A DNA stretch of 64,000 bases from Coriaria nepalensis (taxonomy: Eukaryota > Streptophyta > Magnoliopsida > Cucurbitales > Coriariaceae). The stretch lies in assembly GCA_027186245.1 (NCBI GenBank), contig CP114483.1, positions 29,704,642 through 29,768,641 of the forward strand, given 5' to 3'. Positions within the stretch are counted from its first letter, which is position 1; each line of letters starts with the position of its first letter. Of this stretch, positions 47,905 to 60,400 are shown one piece after another. The notes under the pieces are model-generated. The model was not told the DNA's origin, made no database searches, and saw only the letters and a program-made list of their open reading frames with translations. Position numbers and translations under genes: made by a program.

Positions 47905-50900
47905 AATGTAAATATAATTTTTTTCGTATTTATTAACAAATAAAGTTTTTTCTTTTTAAATGTATTACTTTTGAGGTATTTTAATTAATTTTGTCTGAGA
48001 GATTCTTCTATGAATCATGGTTTACTATTATTTGTGGATCAATTTATTAGGTTATTAAAAAAAAAATCAATTTCCCATTAACTGATTTTTTTAGCAATTA
48101 TTTATACATACTAAAATATATTTTAAATTTAATTTTCTTTTAAGTAAATAATTTTTGAATCTCGATCGAATTGATCACCCGATCAAGACCTAACCTAAAT
48201 GACCAAAACCCTATCGAGTCGGCCGGATCAAGTCATTTGTTCTTGCCTAAATAATACAACCAATATAAGAAGGGACGGTGAAATTTACATTATGCACCCG
48301 ATTTCAATTCTCTGATTACATACAAATACCCAGTAACTCCTCTTTATAAAATACTTTCACAGCAACCAATCAATTACAAAGCTTAATCGATTTATTGTAT
48401 ATTTTTTGTAGTTGATCATATCCTGTACAATCTTGTTGGAAAAACAAAATCTTCACACACAAAGTGGCTTGACAAACTAGATTTATATTTTAACATTATG
48501 TACACGTGTCATGTTGACTCATTCTTGTTTTGGTGGATCATCGTCCTCGTATTTCAAACTTAGATGTGAACAAACTATCCGTACGATGTCGATTGTTTTA
48601 ATTGTCTTAAGGAATTCAAAGTTGTTGTCAGAGCCGCCTAAAAAAATTATGCTTACAAGTATTTAAGAAATTTATAAAAGTACATTTAAAAAGTATTTAT
48701 AAATAAAAAATAGAAATAATATTTAAAAAATATTTAATAATTTTTATTTATTAAATATTTAAAACTGTTTCTCTTTATAAAATATATATATATATTTTTT
48801 TTAAGTAATTATAAGCACTGTACGATATCGCTCGTTAGTGGTCTTTGCATGTATATATAGCCAATAGATTTGTTGTTCTGACTTGTCTTCGTATCAATGA
48901 AATAACAAAGTAACGATGGCTTTGAATTTTGAGTACATGACACATTGACACTTCTCCTTACCTCTTCCATTTCTTCCATGATTCCCTCCCTGTTCAGGGA
49001 CTAACACACAAACAATATTAAACTTCACTTAGATTTGAAAATGAAATAATATCTTTTATTTCTTTATATTTTACTCAAAAAATTTCCAAAATCGACCTCA
49101 AAATGAACCATCAAAGTAACCAAAATGTAAGAGTAACTTAAAAGGAAGTAGTCATGTTTAAAACGTAGTAATATTCAATGTGAGTCTCCTTCTTCCATTA
49201 TACCTTTGGCTTTGGGAGAGTGATCATGATGTTAGCCTGTCTTCTTGACATAAAACATTTTCAATTCACTGTGTTTCTTTTCTAAGTGGGATTTTTTAAC
49301 TCTTGGACTAATCAATAAGGGTGTGCTTACAAACGAAATTTGAATATCAGTATTTTATTTTGTTTTTGTGTCAGACTTTTTGTCTTGTGTCATACAACTT
49401 TTTTCAATTTAAATGTCATTTTGTGTCATACAACTTCGGTAGTAAACTTTGCTCTTAGAACACGTTTTTCCTTAGAGATCTATATGGAGTTTCTTGCCGT
49501 CGAAAAACGTTTACGAAGTTAAGCCCTAAAACGCCAGCCAAAGATCTATGGAACTTCGATCTTCAGGTTATGGAACTCGGCCAAACCTCAACACTGAAAT
49601 CGCATGGCGCAAAAAGAAGCTTCCATTTGCGGGCATGAAAGAAATATGGGAAGAGGGAAAGAGTGGTTGACATTCTAATTGCATTATTTGAGTTATGAAA
49701 CACGATAACAACAAAAATGGGTATACGGATTTTGACATTCAAATTAAAAAAAATGACAAATAAAAATGTGGGTTTCACTAACACCATTTTCAAATCAAAT
49801 GTGGGTTTAAATGACAAATTTAAACCGGATTTTGGCATGGTAAGAATTTCTGTATATTGTGTAGCTTGAAATCAAATTTTATGGATTGAATTCCGAACCT
49901 AAAATGGAGATTAACAAGTGTTTCCACATATAATCTTCCATTTTCAAGCATGAACTTACACAATGATTTTAAATTTCTCTAATCTAAGAACTACTATATT
50001 TCATATGCAATTGGAGAATGCTAATAAAATCATTTAGGACAATCTAATAAATTCGGTAGATTTTGAGGGGTAGAAGTCAACTTTAAACTTTGTCTATTTT
50101 TGTATGTGTATATATATAAAGAATAAAGAAGAGATAAGTACGAATCTTATGTTGTCATTTTGTACAACCGCACATCATCACTCTACCGATTTTTATAAGA
50201 AAATAAATACAATGTAATTAGACCCTTCTTCGAGACAAGATTGTAGATGGGTCACATGACCAATAGCCATTTGACTAAATGCCGATTTTGTTTTTGGGAC
50301 CTAAAATTGCCTGATTCAAACTCAGGCAAAACCTCTTTAAGGTAGATTTTTGGCTCATTCATTGTGATTGTGGTATCCAAAGCATTTATCAACTGGCTTC
50401 ATGTGGATGAAACATTGTGATTTCAAGTAGAAAACATGCACATAAAAAATAATGATAAGAATGCAATGTTGGGACATATGTTATGCAAATGTTTCAGGCT
50501 AGATACTAGTATATGACATGAAATCAAAGCATGGTTTGATAAAACTAGTTACCGAACTTCAGTTTGAGTTTGATGTCAAAGAAAAATAAAAAGGCCACTG
50601 CAGATTCTCATTACAAAGAAAAAAAAAATGGTTGGAAACATAAGTTTGTACAGTCCAAATTGTACCTGTTTCTTCCATGGAAGCATGGATCCTAAGAGTT
50701 CATATATCAAATCAAAGGAAAAGAAGAAATCAGATCAAAACAAAAGGGAAGAGAAACTAATCCTGCAAAATTTCCTAGCCTCCCAATCGTATTGTTTACC
50801 TCATCTTGGTGCTCAATGATCCCTCTTCTTTTTCCTTATGTACTTATGTATAATATCAGATATATAATGATCTCAACTCCTGCTATAACTTTGTTTGTTA

Positions 50901-50943
50901 CTGTAAATAAATCTTTATACATCACCCTTTTTCTTTTTTTTTT
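47905..50943. other. Gene-free stretch, right end is HHO 3' flank
   Basis: No gene recognised; several short open frames at 49.3-49.85 and 50.63-50.82 kb have no similarity that I recognise. The HHO 3' UTR is expected just left of 50944. Confidence 0.45.
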
Positions 50944-53088
50944 TCATGGATTTGATTTTTTCCAGCCATAGCTCTCAGACTTTGCATCTTCCTCGTCTTC
51001 CAAACTATCTCCACCTGTAATTGAAGTCCCTCCAGTTCCGGCTGTCAACTGGAGGGGACTTTCAGGTGAACCCGATTTAGAGTTATTATAAATATTTTTA
51101 TTACAACCCTTAGAGGAATCACCGTACTGATCTTGAGACAACCATAAACTCCCCAAAACAACCATAGACTGGTGCCCAGGTTCACCTGACAAAGATGGAA
51201 CTCTTCTGTGATGAAGCCTGTATTTCTGCATTCATATTAAAAAAAACAAATAGCATAAACAGCATTAAAAAAAAAAAATCAACGTAGTAAGATGGTTTCT
51301 CTAGAATTAATTCAGGTTTAAGAATCAATTGATGGAGATTAAAAAAAAAAAATTTACTTGCAAATGACTTTTCACTTCGTCATTAGTCAAGCCATCTACT
51401 TGCATGAGTTCTCTAATCTGCTTTGGAGTGGCCACTGTAACAGGCAGGAAGTTTTTTGAATTAGAGATTTCAATTTTCGGGTGAAGAGAGCAAAGAGTAA
51501 CAATCCACCTTAGAATTTCATGCACAGAGGTGATTGGCAATTGAAAAGTTTTTGTTACTCCTTATTTCTTCTTCAATGCAAAGCCAATACCATTTCCAGC
51601 ATTTAAAACTCCACTTGGAGCTCACCAAACTCCAGTGTCTCTAATACTAATATAAAACTCGACAACTCACTTCAGCTCAAAATTTAATTTAATTACATTT
51701 TTTGCATGAGCTCCTATTCATTTTAAACTACAGTTTCAAACAGTGAACCTAATACAGCTTTAGAAAATTTACTCCAGTTATGCAGTAACCCAAGAAAATT
51801 AGATATGAGAACATGAATCCAAACGAAAAATCTAAATATACAATCTTAATTCAAAGTTGATCATTGATTAAGATCTAACCTTGGGGACCTCCAAGTTGCT
51901 GCAACACATTGACAAACCGTCTATGCAATTCAGGCGACCAGCACCTCCTCTGTTTCCGAGCAGACTGATTGTGGGGTCCAGCCCTTAAACTTGTATGAAT
52001 ATTAGTATATTTGTTATTATTATTATTATTATTAGCAACAGAAGAAGATGCTGCTTTAGTCCCACTGGATCTCGATCCGCTTGAAGCAGATTCTTCAATA
52101 GCAGGAGTGAGAAGAGAAAGCCCTTGAACTGGTAACTCCTCTTGATCTTCCTCCTCCCTTACAGCCCTTAGTGGAAAAGCACTAGCATAAGCCTTTAAAG
52201 GCAAAAAAGCCACTTTTTTCGCCTCATCTCGAATTCTACAAGATGGAAATAAACCCTCCATTCCTAAGCGATTTTCTTCCTCCTTTCTCTGGTAACATAT
52301 ATTAATAAATAATTAAATTAGTTTCTCAAAAAATCAGTGATGACTAGAAACTATGTTTCATTTTTCTAATTGGTTTTTTTTTTTTTTTTCCCCACCTTGG
52401 TTTCAAATTTGGTCTTTTCTTTTGGATAATCACCAGTGTTCCCGAGCTGAACAGAGCTCATCCAATTCTTCTTATCTCTAGACTCCTTTTCTTTCTTGGT
52501 TTTTTCTTCATCTTCATCACATGTTTTTCTCTTCAAAGGCATAAATTCCTCCATCTTTGGTTTAGCTTTTGATACTCCACATTTCAACGAGCTTTCCTTA
52601 ATAGTTGAAATTGCTGCTTCAAATAGATCATAATAAGCATCACTATATATAAGAAAAAATAAAAACCATATATCAATCTACTAGGAAAAATAAAAGAACC
52701 TATCCTAATGTGAAAACTCAATGTTCTTATGAAAAGAATGATCAATCAAGTAGAACCATCCGAATAAAAAAAAAAAAAAAACACCTTAAACATAAACTAA
52801 AATCAAACCCATTTCCAGAATCAAATTATGTTATGAGGAAGACATTAAAAATAAAAGATAAAAAATAAACCGACCATCTTCCAATAGCACCATGCAGAGA
52901 GGAAGCTCACGCTTGAAGGCATCGATCTTCCGCATTTCTTCCTCCAGTCTCTTGATATATTCGTTGAGCTTGGATTCCCTTTCGGATGCAATCTCCATCG
53001 TCGAAATCTCCTTCGTGAAATCCCTTATCGTTTTGGGAACGAAAGTGGGTCCACAATCCAAGCTCAGTTCAGGAGGATCGGAGCCCAT
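50944..53088 (-). CDS. HHO5: HHO/NIGT1-type GARP (G2-like MYB) transcription factor, HHO5-like
   Basis: Five exons, 52875-53088, 52396-52613, 51880-52288, 51358-51434 and 50944-51225, join in phase and give 399 residues. The N-terminus has an LxLxxxP-like opening ([16 protein letters not shown]) and the HHO-specific hydrophobic/coiled region with [19 protein letters not shown], known for dimerisation in this family. The GARP MYB-like domain is spread over exons 3-5: [51 protein letters not shown]. This is the SHLQKYR signature. Relatives (HRS1, HHO1-3, NIGT1) are nuclear repressors of nitrate and phosphate responses; the N-terminal form here is closest to HHO5/HHO6, assigned from memory of the family. 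Exon 3 encodes a poly-Asn run from an ATT microsatellite. The ATG at 53088 is the first in-frame ATG. Confidence 0.9.
52012..52034. repeat. ATT microsatellite coding for poly-Asn in HHO
   Basis: Seven ATT units inside exon 3 encode consecutive asparagines between the variable region and the GARP domain; likely length-polymorphic. Confidence 0.9.
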
Positions 53089-53302
53089 ATTTAGATCTTT
53101 CTCTCTATCTCTAAACAGACCCAGATCCCTTTTTTTGTTTCTATTTTTCAAATTCTCTTTTTATTTTCTTTCTATTTTTCAAATCCTCTTTCTATCTTCT
53201 TCCAGAAATGAATCAAAATCTAGGAGAAAGAATTAAAGGGAATGAGAACAGTGAGGGGTAGATATCAATTACTCACCTGATATCGATACACAGGATTATG
53301 TG

Positions 53303-53310
53303 TATATATA
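53303..53310 (-). promoter_or_regulatory. Probable TATA box of the HHO gene
   Basis: TATATATA-type sequence about 215 bp upstream of the ATG; initiation near 53275 would leave a 5' UTR of about 185 nt. Confidence 0.45.
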
Positions 53311-53499
53311 CGGTGAGTGAGGGACATGGGTGTGTACAGGGAGAAGAAAAGAGAGAATATATGGGTTTGGAAGGAAAGAGAAGTGAAGTGAAAGGAAAAG
53401 AAGTTAAAGCGAAGATTCGTGAGCGAGGGGTTAAAAACTTCACTTGCGCCGCGTATATTATCACCTCCTCCTCTCAATACTCGGGATAGACTCACCGAG

Positions 53500-54430
53500 T
53501 CAACTCGTTTTTAGCTACTTTTAAGTTTTGTTAGCTCGTAACACAGTTTTTTTTTTTTTCCTTTCCTCCTCTTCTCTTTTCTTCGAGGTATTTAATTTTT
53601 ATTAATTATCGAGCTCCTTTGAAATTGATAGATAATTGGTATAAAAAGTGAATTCAATGAATTTTGAATACAAAATCTCAAAATAAATCTTTCATTAAGT
53701 CTTGTGCTTTTGACTAATCTCTTAAATTATGAAACTCGGATTTAAGGCTTTTTTTTTTTCTAACTCATTTACAAATACTTACTTTTTACTAGTTTGGATT
53801 TTACAATGTTATTTTATTTTATTTTTTATTTTTTGTTCATTTCTACAAATATTTAAATTAATTTGAAAATTCCATGCCATTAAAATTTTATTTAATCTCT
53901 TAATTTTTGGTTTAAACATATAAAATATAACCAAAAATTTTATTCAAATGGAGTTTAAAAATATTTTGATTATAATTTATTGGCTCAAATAATTATCATT
54001 CTTTTAAATATGATAAATATAATAAAATCTCGTTAAATAACTATGAGTATTTAAAAAAATAATCATAATTAAAAGTTCATTTTACATAATAGACCTCTTT
54101 TAAAAGTTTCTTACAAAGTGACGTTCTTTCTATTTACTAACTTGATTAAAAGTAGTAAATATAAGTAATTAGTAAATCACCATAACACTTTACTTACCAT
54201 TATGCATATTCAAAAAGGGAAGGAAGAAAAAAAGTTAATCTTCCCTCCAAAATTGAAAACGCAGTTCTCCCTTTTTCACCCCCATCTCTTCACTTCTTCA
54301 TTGATCACTCCCGATCAATAGCATATTCATTTGCAACTCATCTCCCTTTTCACAATCTTTGTGCGCAACCCATTTATTTGATCGAAGCTCATAAACGTTC
54401 GAACCACAAAAAGTCATCTCCCTTGAAGAA
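53500..54430. other. AT-rich intergenic stretch
   Basis: No gene seen; poly(T) runs at about 53550 and 53750. Confidence 0.5.
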
Positions 54431-54433
54431 GAA

Positions 54434-56580
54434 ATGGCTAAGAATTCGAAGAAAACTAATGAGAAATGGAGAAAGGAAGATTCTCCGGGAGGTACCCTGA
54501 ATGACAGAAGTAAAAGGCTCAAGTCAGTGTCGGAATTAATGGCGGAAAACCCTAACATGAATTTGAAAGTACATTACTTAACTAAGATTTTTTTTTGTGT
54601 GATTTTTCTTTGAAATTGGTTGAAATTAGGTTGTAAAATTGTTCCAAAATTGGTGGAATTTTGTGAGGATTTACAGACCTTGAGCCTTGAGCATTTTATC
54701 TTGAACAGCCCAATGGCTTGAGGGATGCACAGTTCAAGATAAACAACTTGAGGCCTTGTGTCCCCTTTAGATAAACTGCTTATATCTAGCATTAGGTTAT
54801 CAGACAGTAATGATTCTGTTAAATTTTTAAACAAGTTTTGTTGTTGTTTAACTTATATTTGGGTATACTAATCTTATTTTTATTAATACTCTCATTTTAG
54901 GGGAAACAATCTCTAATCCATCGCAAACTTGCACCGCTAACTGAAGATGATCTTCATTTCAAGATCCACGCTTCTATTATAGCAAATCAAGAAGTGCTGG
55001 TTGTTGACATAAAGAAAAACCTTACCTCAATGTAGTTTGAGGTCTTTAGGTCTATTTACCTGAGCTACTTTCTTGATGTGAAGGGAAATCTCAGAAACTC
55101 TGGTCAAGTTCTTAACTTTTTCATTGTCCAATGAGCCAAGAACTAGAAGAAGCACGAGATATGGTTTATGCACCACCAAATGCCTATTCTGTTCGATTTG
55201 AGGGAATGTGCTTTGGTGGCGGGATTGAAATGTCATGAGTATCCTGGTGACAACATGATTAGGCGGATAAAACAAAATAATCATTTATTAAATAAGTATC
55301 TTGGTGAGACACTTGTGAAAGCTTTAGAGCTAGCAAAGGTTCAAGAACGAATGCAGTAACAAAGATGGAGAAATTGTGAAAATAGCTGTTTTCTACTTCA
55401 TCGAGGCGTTTAAGTGAGGAAGAATAAGATTCGACCATTGATCTTGTCTATAGACAATAATTTGTAACAATTCAACATTTACCTTTAGGGTAGACTTTAC
55501 TTTGAAGTTACTATTTAATCTCTTAAAAAGAATATTAAGATGACAACTATTATATTTAGAAACTGATCGACAGAGAAAGAGAAAACATATGACTTTATGA
55601 GTTTACTTGCTTTACAAATTAAACTTTCTATTGAACTTTTCTTATTTTATTTCTTCTGATTACCGATATTAGTCTTATGTAGTCATCTATGAACATGTCT
55701 ATATCTCAAGAAATGGTTTGGGCGTGGACAAGGAAAAAATATGTAAGTGTTTCATTTATTTAATTAAACTCTCTTACTTCATCATAATTATTTAAATTAA
55801 ACTTTTAATTTACTTTTGATTTTCATTTAATACAGCTCGATGTCCGTGGAATCTTAAAACCATCAAAGGAAGAAGAAGCTTAGAAGTGTTTGACCACCTT
55901 AGAATCTTTTGTGGATGAGGATGACGAAATTGTGGACCATTTGATAAGGGAATTGGAGGAAGAAGCAGCAGAAAAAAGAAGATGCTGAAGAAGAAGGTGA
56001 TGAAGTTAAGCCAAAAATTAAGAAGGTGTCGAGATTGGAGGCTTTTATTATGAGTTTGGAGGAGAAGATGGTGGAGGGACAGATAAGATGCTTAGAGAGT
56101 TGAGAGAAGATATGAACATATGGATGAGAGAGATGGAGTAGACGATTAGATATATTAGAGATGAGATGAATATTGTGACATCTCCCGCATATTCACCACT
56201 ATCCTTCACATCCCCATCATTCTATTACTTGCTACCCCCTCCACTATACCGATCACCTCATATATTTGCTATAGTGCCTTCATCATTGGTCTCATATAGG
56301 ACGGCACCATAGTTTTCTATCTGCTATAGTGCCTTCATCATTGGTCCCATATAGAGATTGTTGTTTGTGAGCCTCAGAGTAGTGAAAAACATGTGAGTGA
56401 GGATGTTGCAAAGGATTTAGCCAAGACGTATGTGACCCCATCCATCATTAAGACTAGACAAAGTGAAAGGATGAAGAAGCATGCTCCAACCATCATGTCT
56501 TCATTTATAGACATTGGCAAGAAACAAAGATGTGAGAAAAAAAAAGGGATTAACGGTGACACCACTTCCTCTCCCAAATA
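54434..56580 (+). pseudogene. Second DUF1985 / Ulp1-type relic
   Basis: A first exon starts MAKNSKKTNEKWRKED at 54434 and appears to splice (AAA|GTACAT to TTTTAG|GGG at 54900) into GKQSLIHRKLAPLTEDD. After an in-frame TAG, the frame continues FEVFRSIYLSYFLDVKGNLR and then, shifted, ILFDLRECALVAGLKCHEYP, which resembles the DUF1985 segment FxxREFALVTGL. Further pieces at 55.84-56.0 kb (LTTLESFVDEDDEIVDHLI) and 56.39-56.58 kb (IIKTRQSERMKKHA) fit the downstream linker of transposon-borne Ulp1 proteins. It is broken by stops and shifts. No transposase is seen beside it. Confidence 0.6.
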
Positions 56581-58200
56581 AAGCTAACGAGAGAGCAATA
56601 CAACTTGACTAGAGACCAATACAAAGACGTAAGTATTTGTATTACTAACTTCATTTAATGTTTTTTTTTAATCTTAATAGCGTTATGTTATTAATTATAC
56701 TCATCTTGATTTTCCCCAACAAGTCACCGATCATAGGAATCGATGGCCGTAAATAAGATACGTTTTTATTTTTATTTTTCTTATGGAAATACTAAAATTC
56801 ACGTCATTGCTACACAATTTTGTAAACATTTGATCTTGAGTGGATATACAGATTTATTTCCAATTACTTATTTATGTTATTTGATATTTTTATTTCTTTA
56901 TGGTTGCAACACGTGGATGAATATATGTTTTTGCTCTGGATAAAATAACAAAAGTTCAATGATGTGTTTGACTAGTTTGTTGCTTTTAGAGATCTTGAAA
57001 TTGTTATTGTTGTTGAAGTAGGGTTTCCAACATCTCACCTTATCTTTGAGTCAGGCTCCATAACTCATTCAACTATTGTTGGTTGGAGTCATTAGATAAA
57101 CTACAAACCCATCTATTTGAGGACTCACTAGTAGTACTTCTTCTTTGCATCTTTCTAGTGTAGCTATCCTAGATCCATATAAACATCCAAAAAGCAATTA
57201 GATTCAAAATTAAATTGAGTAATTACTCTAGGACTATTCTACTTACAAGGAATGAAGTTGTCATCTGCGTGTTATGTACATATGGGTTTTGTTTACTTCG
57301 CATACTGGAGGCGTCGAGTGTGTCGACTCGTTGAGCCATCAACTACTTCACATATTTAAAGGTGTTAAGTACTTTGAGGCATTTACCCGTCAACCCATCG
57401 AGTACTTTGCATTTTTTAATGCATCAAGTACTTCATGGCTTCGAGCCATTAACTTATCGACCCATTGACTCGTCACCTTGCATTTAAACTTTGATGTATT
57501 CGAAATCCTGCTAACTAATTAAGATTTATAAAGTTTGATCTTATATTGATATCTTATACTTTATAAATTTTATTCTCGAGTACAAGGGCAGTGATGATTC
57601 TTACTAGAAGTAACTTAACTAGTATACTCTACTTCAAACTGGAGAGATAATTAGGGCCTGTGAGCTTTAGGCGGTATGTCTCCTACGTGAGAATCCTTAC
57701 TTTCACTTCCAATTATTCCTGATGATAGAGGAAGGAAATAATCCTTGAGTTATGCTTGAAATTTTGCATAGGCTAGGGAGAGGGTAAGAAATTTTCTGAC
57801 CACCGAAGCTAAATGAAATTCTGATGTACTGTACGAAGTTGCAGCTAACGGTGTTACCTAATATACATATATATCTATATATGTATCATTACAATATTCA
57901 TGCTTATCGCATACTATGAGAGAGGGAAGGGTGAGCTGGTAAAGCTCACCTCTTTAGCTTTCCCCTTTACTATATTTCTTATTATTCTTATTATATTATT
58001 ATTATTAGTCAAATTACTTTAAGACTAATTTCTTAGGATTTCATTTCAATTATTTTCCGAAACCTACTTAGAAATTTTCCCTAGCCATAAGGAACTTCTT
58101 ACCTTATAATATTTAGACTACAAACTTTGTATAACTACAGGAAGCAGTTAAATGAGATATTACAATATCATACACAAAACCCATCAAAATATACCAACAC
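56581..58200. other. Gene-free stretch with a GTCGA-type repeat at 57.29-57.47 kb
   Basis: No gene. The stretch 57.29-57.47 kb consists of degenerate repeats of words like GTCGACTCGTTGAG, CAACCCATCGAGTACTT and CGACCCATTGACTCG, akin to the motif repeated at 62.77-63.06 and 63.7-63.8 kb. Confidence 0.5.
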
Positions 58201-60400
58201 GAGAATAATATGAACGTAGAAAAATTGATCAGACAAAACCTAACGTTTTGGCATACAACCTGAGGCCCTAATATCACCATAAGTCGATGGATCTCCTCGA
58301 TTGCAGAGTAGAAGTGTCATTTCAAAAATCGACATCTGGATTCTCAATCGAATCGAACTACACCCGGATGTGAGTTGATGGATATGAATAAAAATTCATC
58401 CAAAAATCTGGTCTTACATTTTCTAATTAATCAATCAACTAAAAAATGAATCAATATGAATATTGAAATGATTTAAGGTTAGAAAAATTTTACCTAGCAA
58501 ATCACTCTTTCAAAACCAAAGGTTTTCAATGTCATATCAAATCGCCCACCTTGAGTCATCGTATACTGTCGTGCACTGTTCAACACCATTCCTACAAAAC
58601 CACCATCAGAATAGCCCTTATTTCTTGTATAGATTCAGCCATCACCCAGTCTCTACTAATATCCACATGGACAAGAAGTCTTGATTATAATATCTAGGTT
58701 GATTCTCAACACATGAGATTTCAACCTTTGGGAGAGAAAAATATTGTGAAAGACTTAGAAAGGATTTTTGTGAATCTCATTCACTTTTCTACCTACAATG
58801 GCTAGCCACCTTTGCTCTCTCATCAAATGAGAGTTGTATGAATCAAATAATATGCAAAACATCTTTTATTAGTCAATTAGAAATTTGGTCAAAAGTGGCC
58901 AAAAGTATTCTAGCATCTTTTGATGATGGGTAACATTTTTCTCCTCACCTATGTGATTCCATTTGAGGTCACATGGGCCCATATACCCATTAACCCAATG
59001 AGTTCTTACTGTAGGCCCACCTGATAACTTTTACCGTGACCCCAAAATTTGTATTGTAGCTCGAGAATTTTACCGTTCCAAATTATTATCAAACTTTTAT
59101 TAGTAAAGTTCAAATTTTAATTTGGGCCTTTCATCTTATGCCCAATTAAGCTTATTAATACTTTAATGACCAATCTGATTTTCCCTATAACCCAAAAAAT
59201 AAAATTTGATTTTACATTTATTAAATCTAATTTCATAAATATTATTTAGTAAATATAATATTTTTCTAATTAATTATTTAATTTCAAGTTAAATCTAAAT
59301 CATATTTTGGTTCTACTAGCAATGCGAGTGTGATCTAGACTTCACAAATTAAACGAATTAATGATTTAACTCTTAAATCAAGCTCTTTAAGAACGAGTCA
59401 AATTTCCAAATTTAGATCTTAATTGAGATCCAATCGTCTTTTATGTGTGTGACCTAATAGGTTTTACACTACGCCAGTATGTGGGCTCCACAATGACTTG
59501 TGGATTTTCTTTATTATTTTGAATGAACCATTTGAATTTTAAAATGCATTTTAAGTTAAGTAGTTAATTTAATCATCTTTCATGATTAATCAACTTTAAA
59601 TTACCAAACTCACATTGGCCCCTAGTAAGGTGTATGGGACACTCGTGTCATGAGAAGTTCTAGGAACCTCACAAGATCATATTACGACTATTACCATACC
59701 AAAATTATTCTTCCAGCTATTACCATCATTATGGTTAGCCCTAGGACATGTTTAACTATTATGCCCTACTAGATTTGACCATATAAATCATGTGATTCCT
59801 TATGTGACTTTAGACAATGAATCTAGGAAAACTCCTATCCAACCATTTCACGTTGCAAAGTTTCTTAGTCGCATAAAGTACATCACTCATAGGATTCCTC
59901 CTCTAATAAAGAGGTGATGGATTCTGTCTTATCACCCTACATACTGCACGTACTAAAACACATGCATAATGGTTCATCTTTTTGGTCACTCTTGGGTAGG
60001 GTCATGTAGAATGATATCAAAGCATGATATTTCATATGCTAGTACTGTGGTGATCTTAGGTCTGAGAATCACAAGTACAATAGTTACTCCATAAGTCTCA
60101 TCAATAGTCTATTACTATTGAGACTTATCTTGCGATTATGTTTAGCGATTAATTTTCTATTAATCGTCTACATGCCTAACCCGATATTCTTTAATATCGA
60201 TTATTATGAGAACATCACTCTTCCTAAGAAGAAGATAGTGCATGTAATAGTATTTTTGGATTGTCATTATCTTACTATGATAATCATATGACTAAGAATT
60301 GTTTGGGTCTGAAGCTTATAACCACTTGGATCTCACCAAACATGATTTTAAAGTGCATTGTCTAAAAATCAAGATTATATCAAGTATGTTTAGCAATTAA
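58200..60400 (-). mobile_element. LTR-like block related to LTR B
   Basis: Collinear words with 23.96-25.0 kb: the ATGTGTGTGACCTAATAGG / ATGTGTTTGACCGATTAGG segment, ATGAGAAGT, GACATGTTTAACTATTA, TTGCAAAG and AAGTACATCA. No coding domain lies next to it, so it may be a solo LTR of a related family. Edges are unclear. Confidence 0.55.

Noticed and set aside
49340..49838. Genes on either strand between the copia relic and HHO
   Set aside because: Short low-complexity frames without similarity, splice support or promoter.
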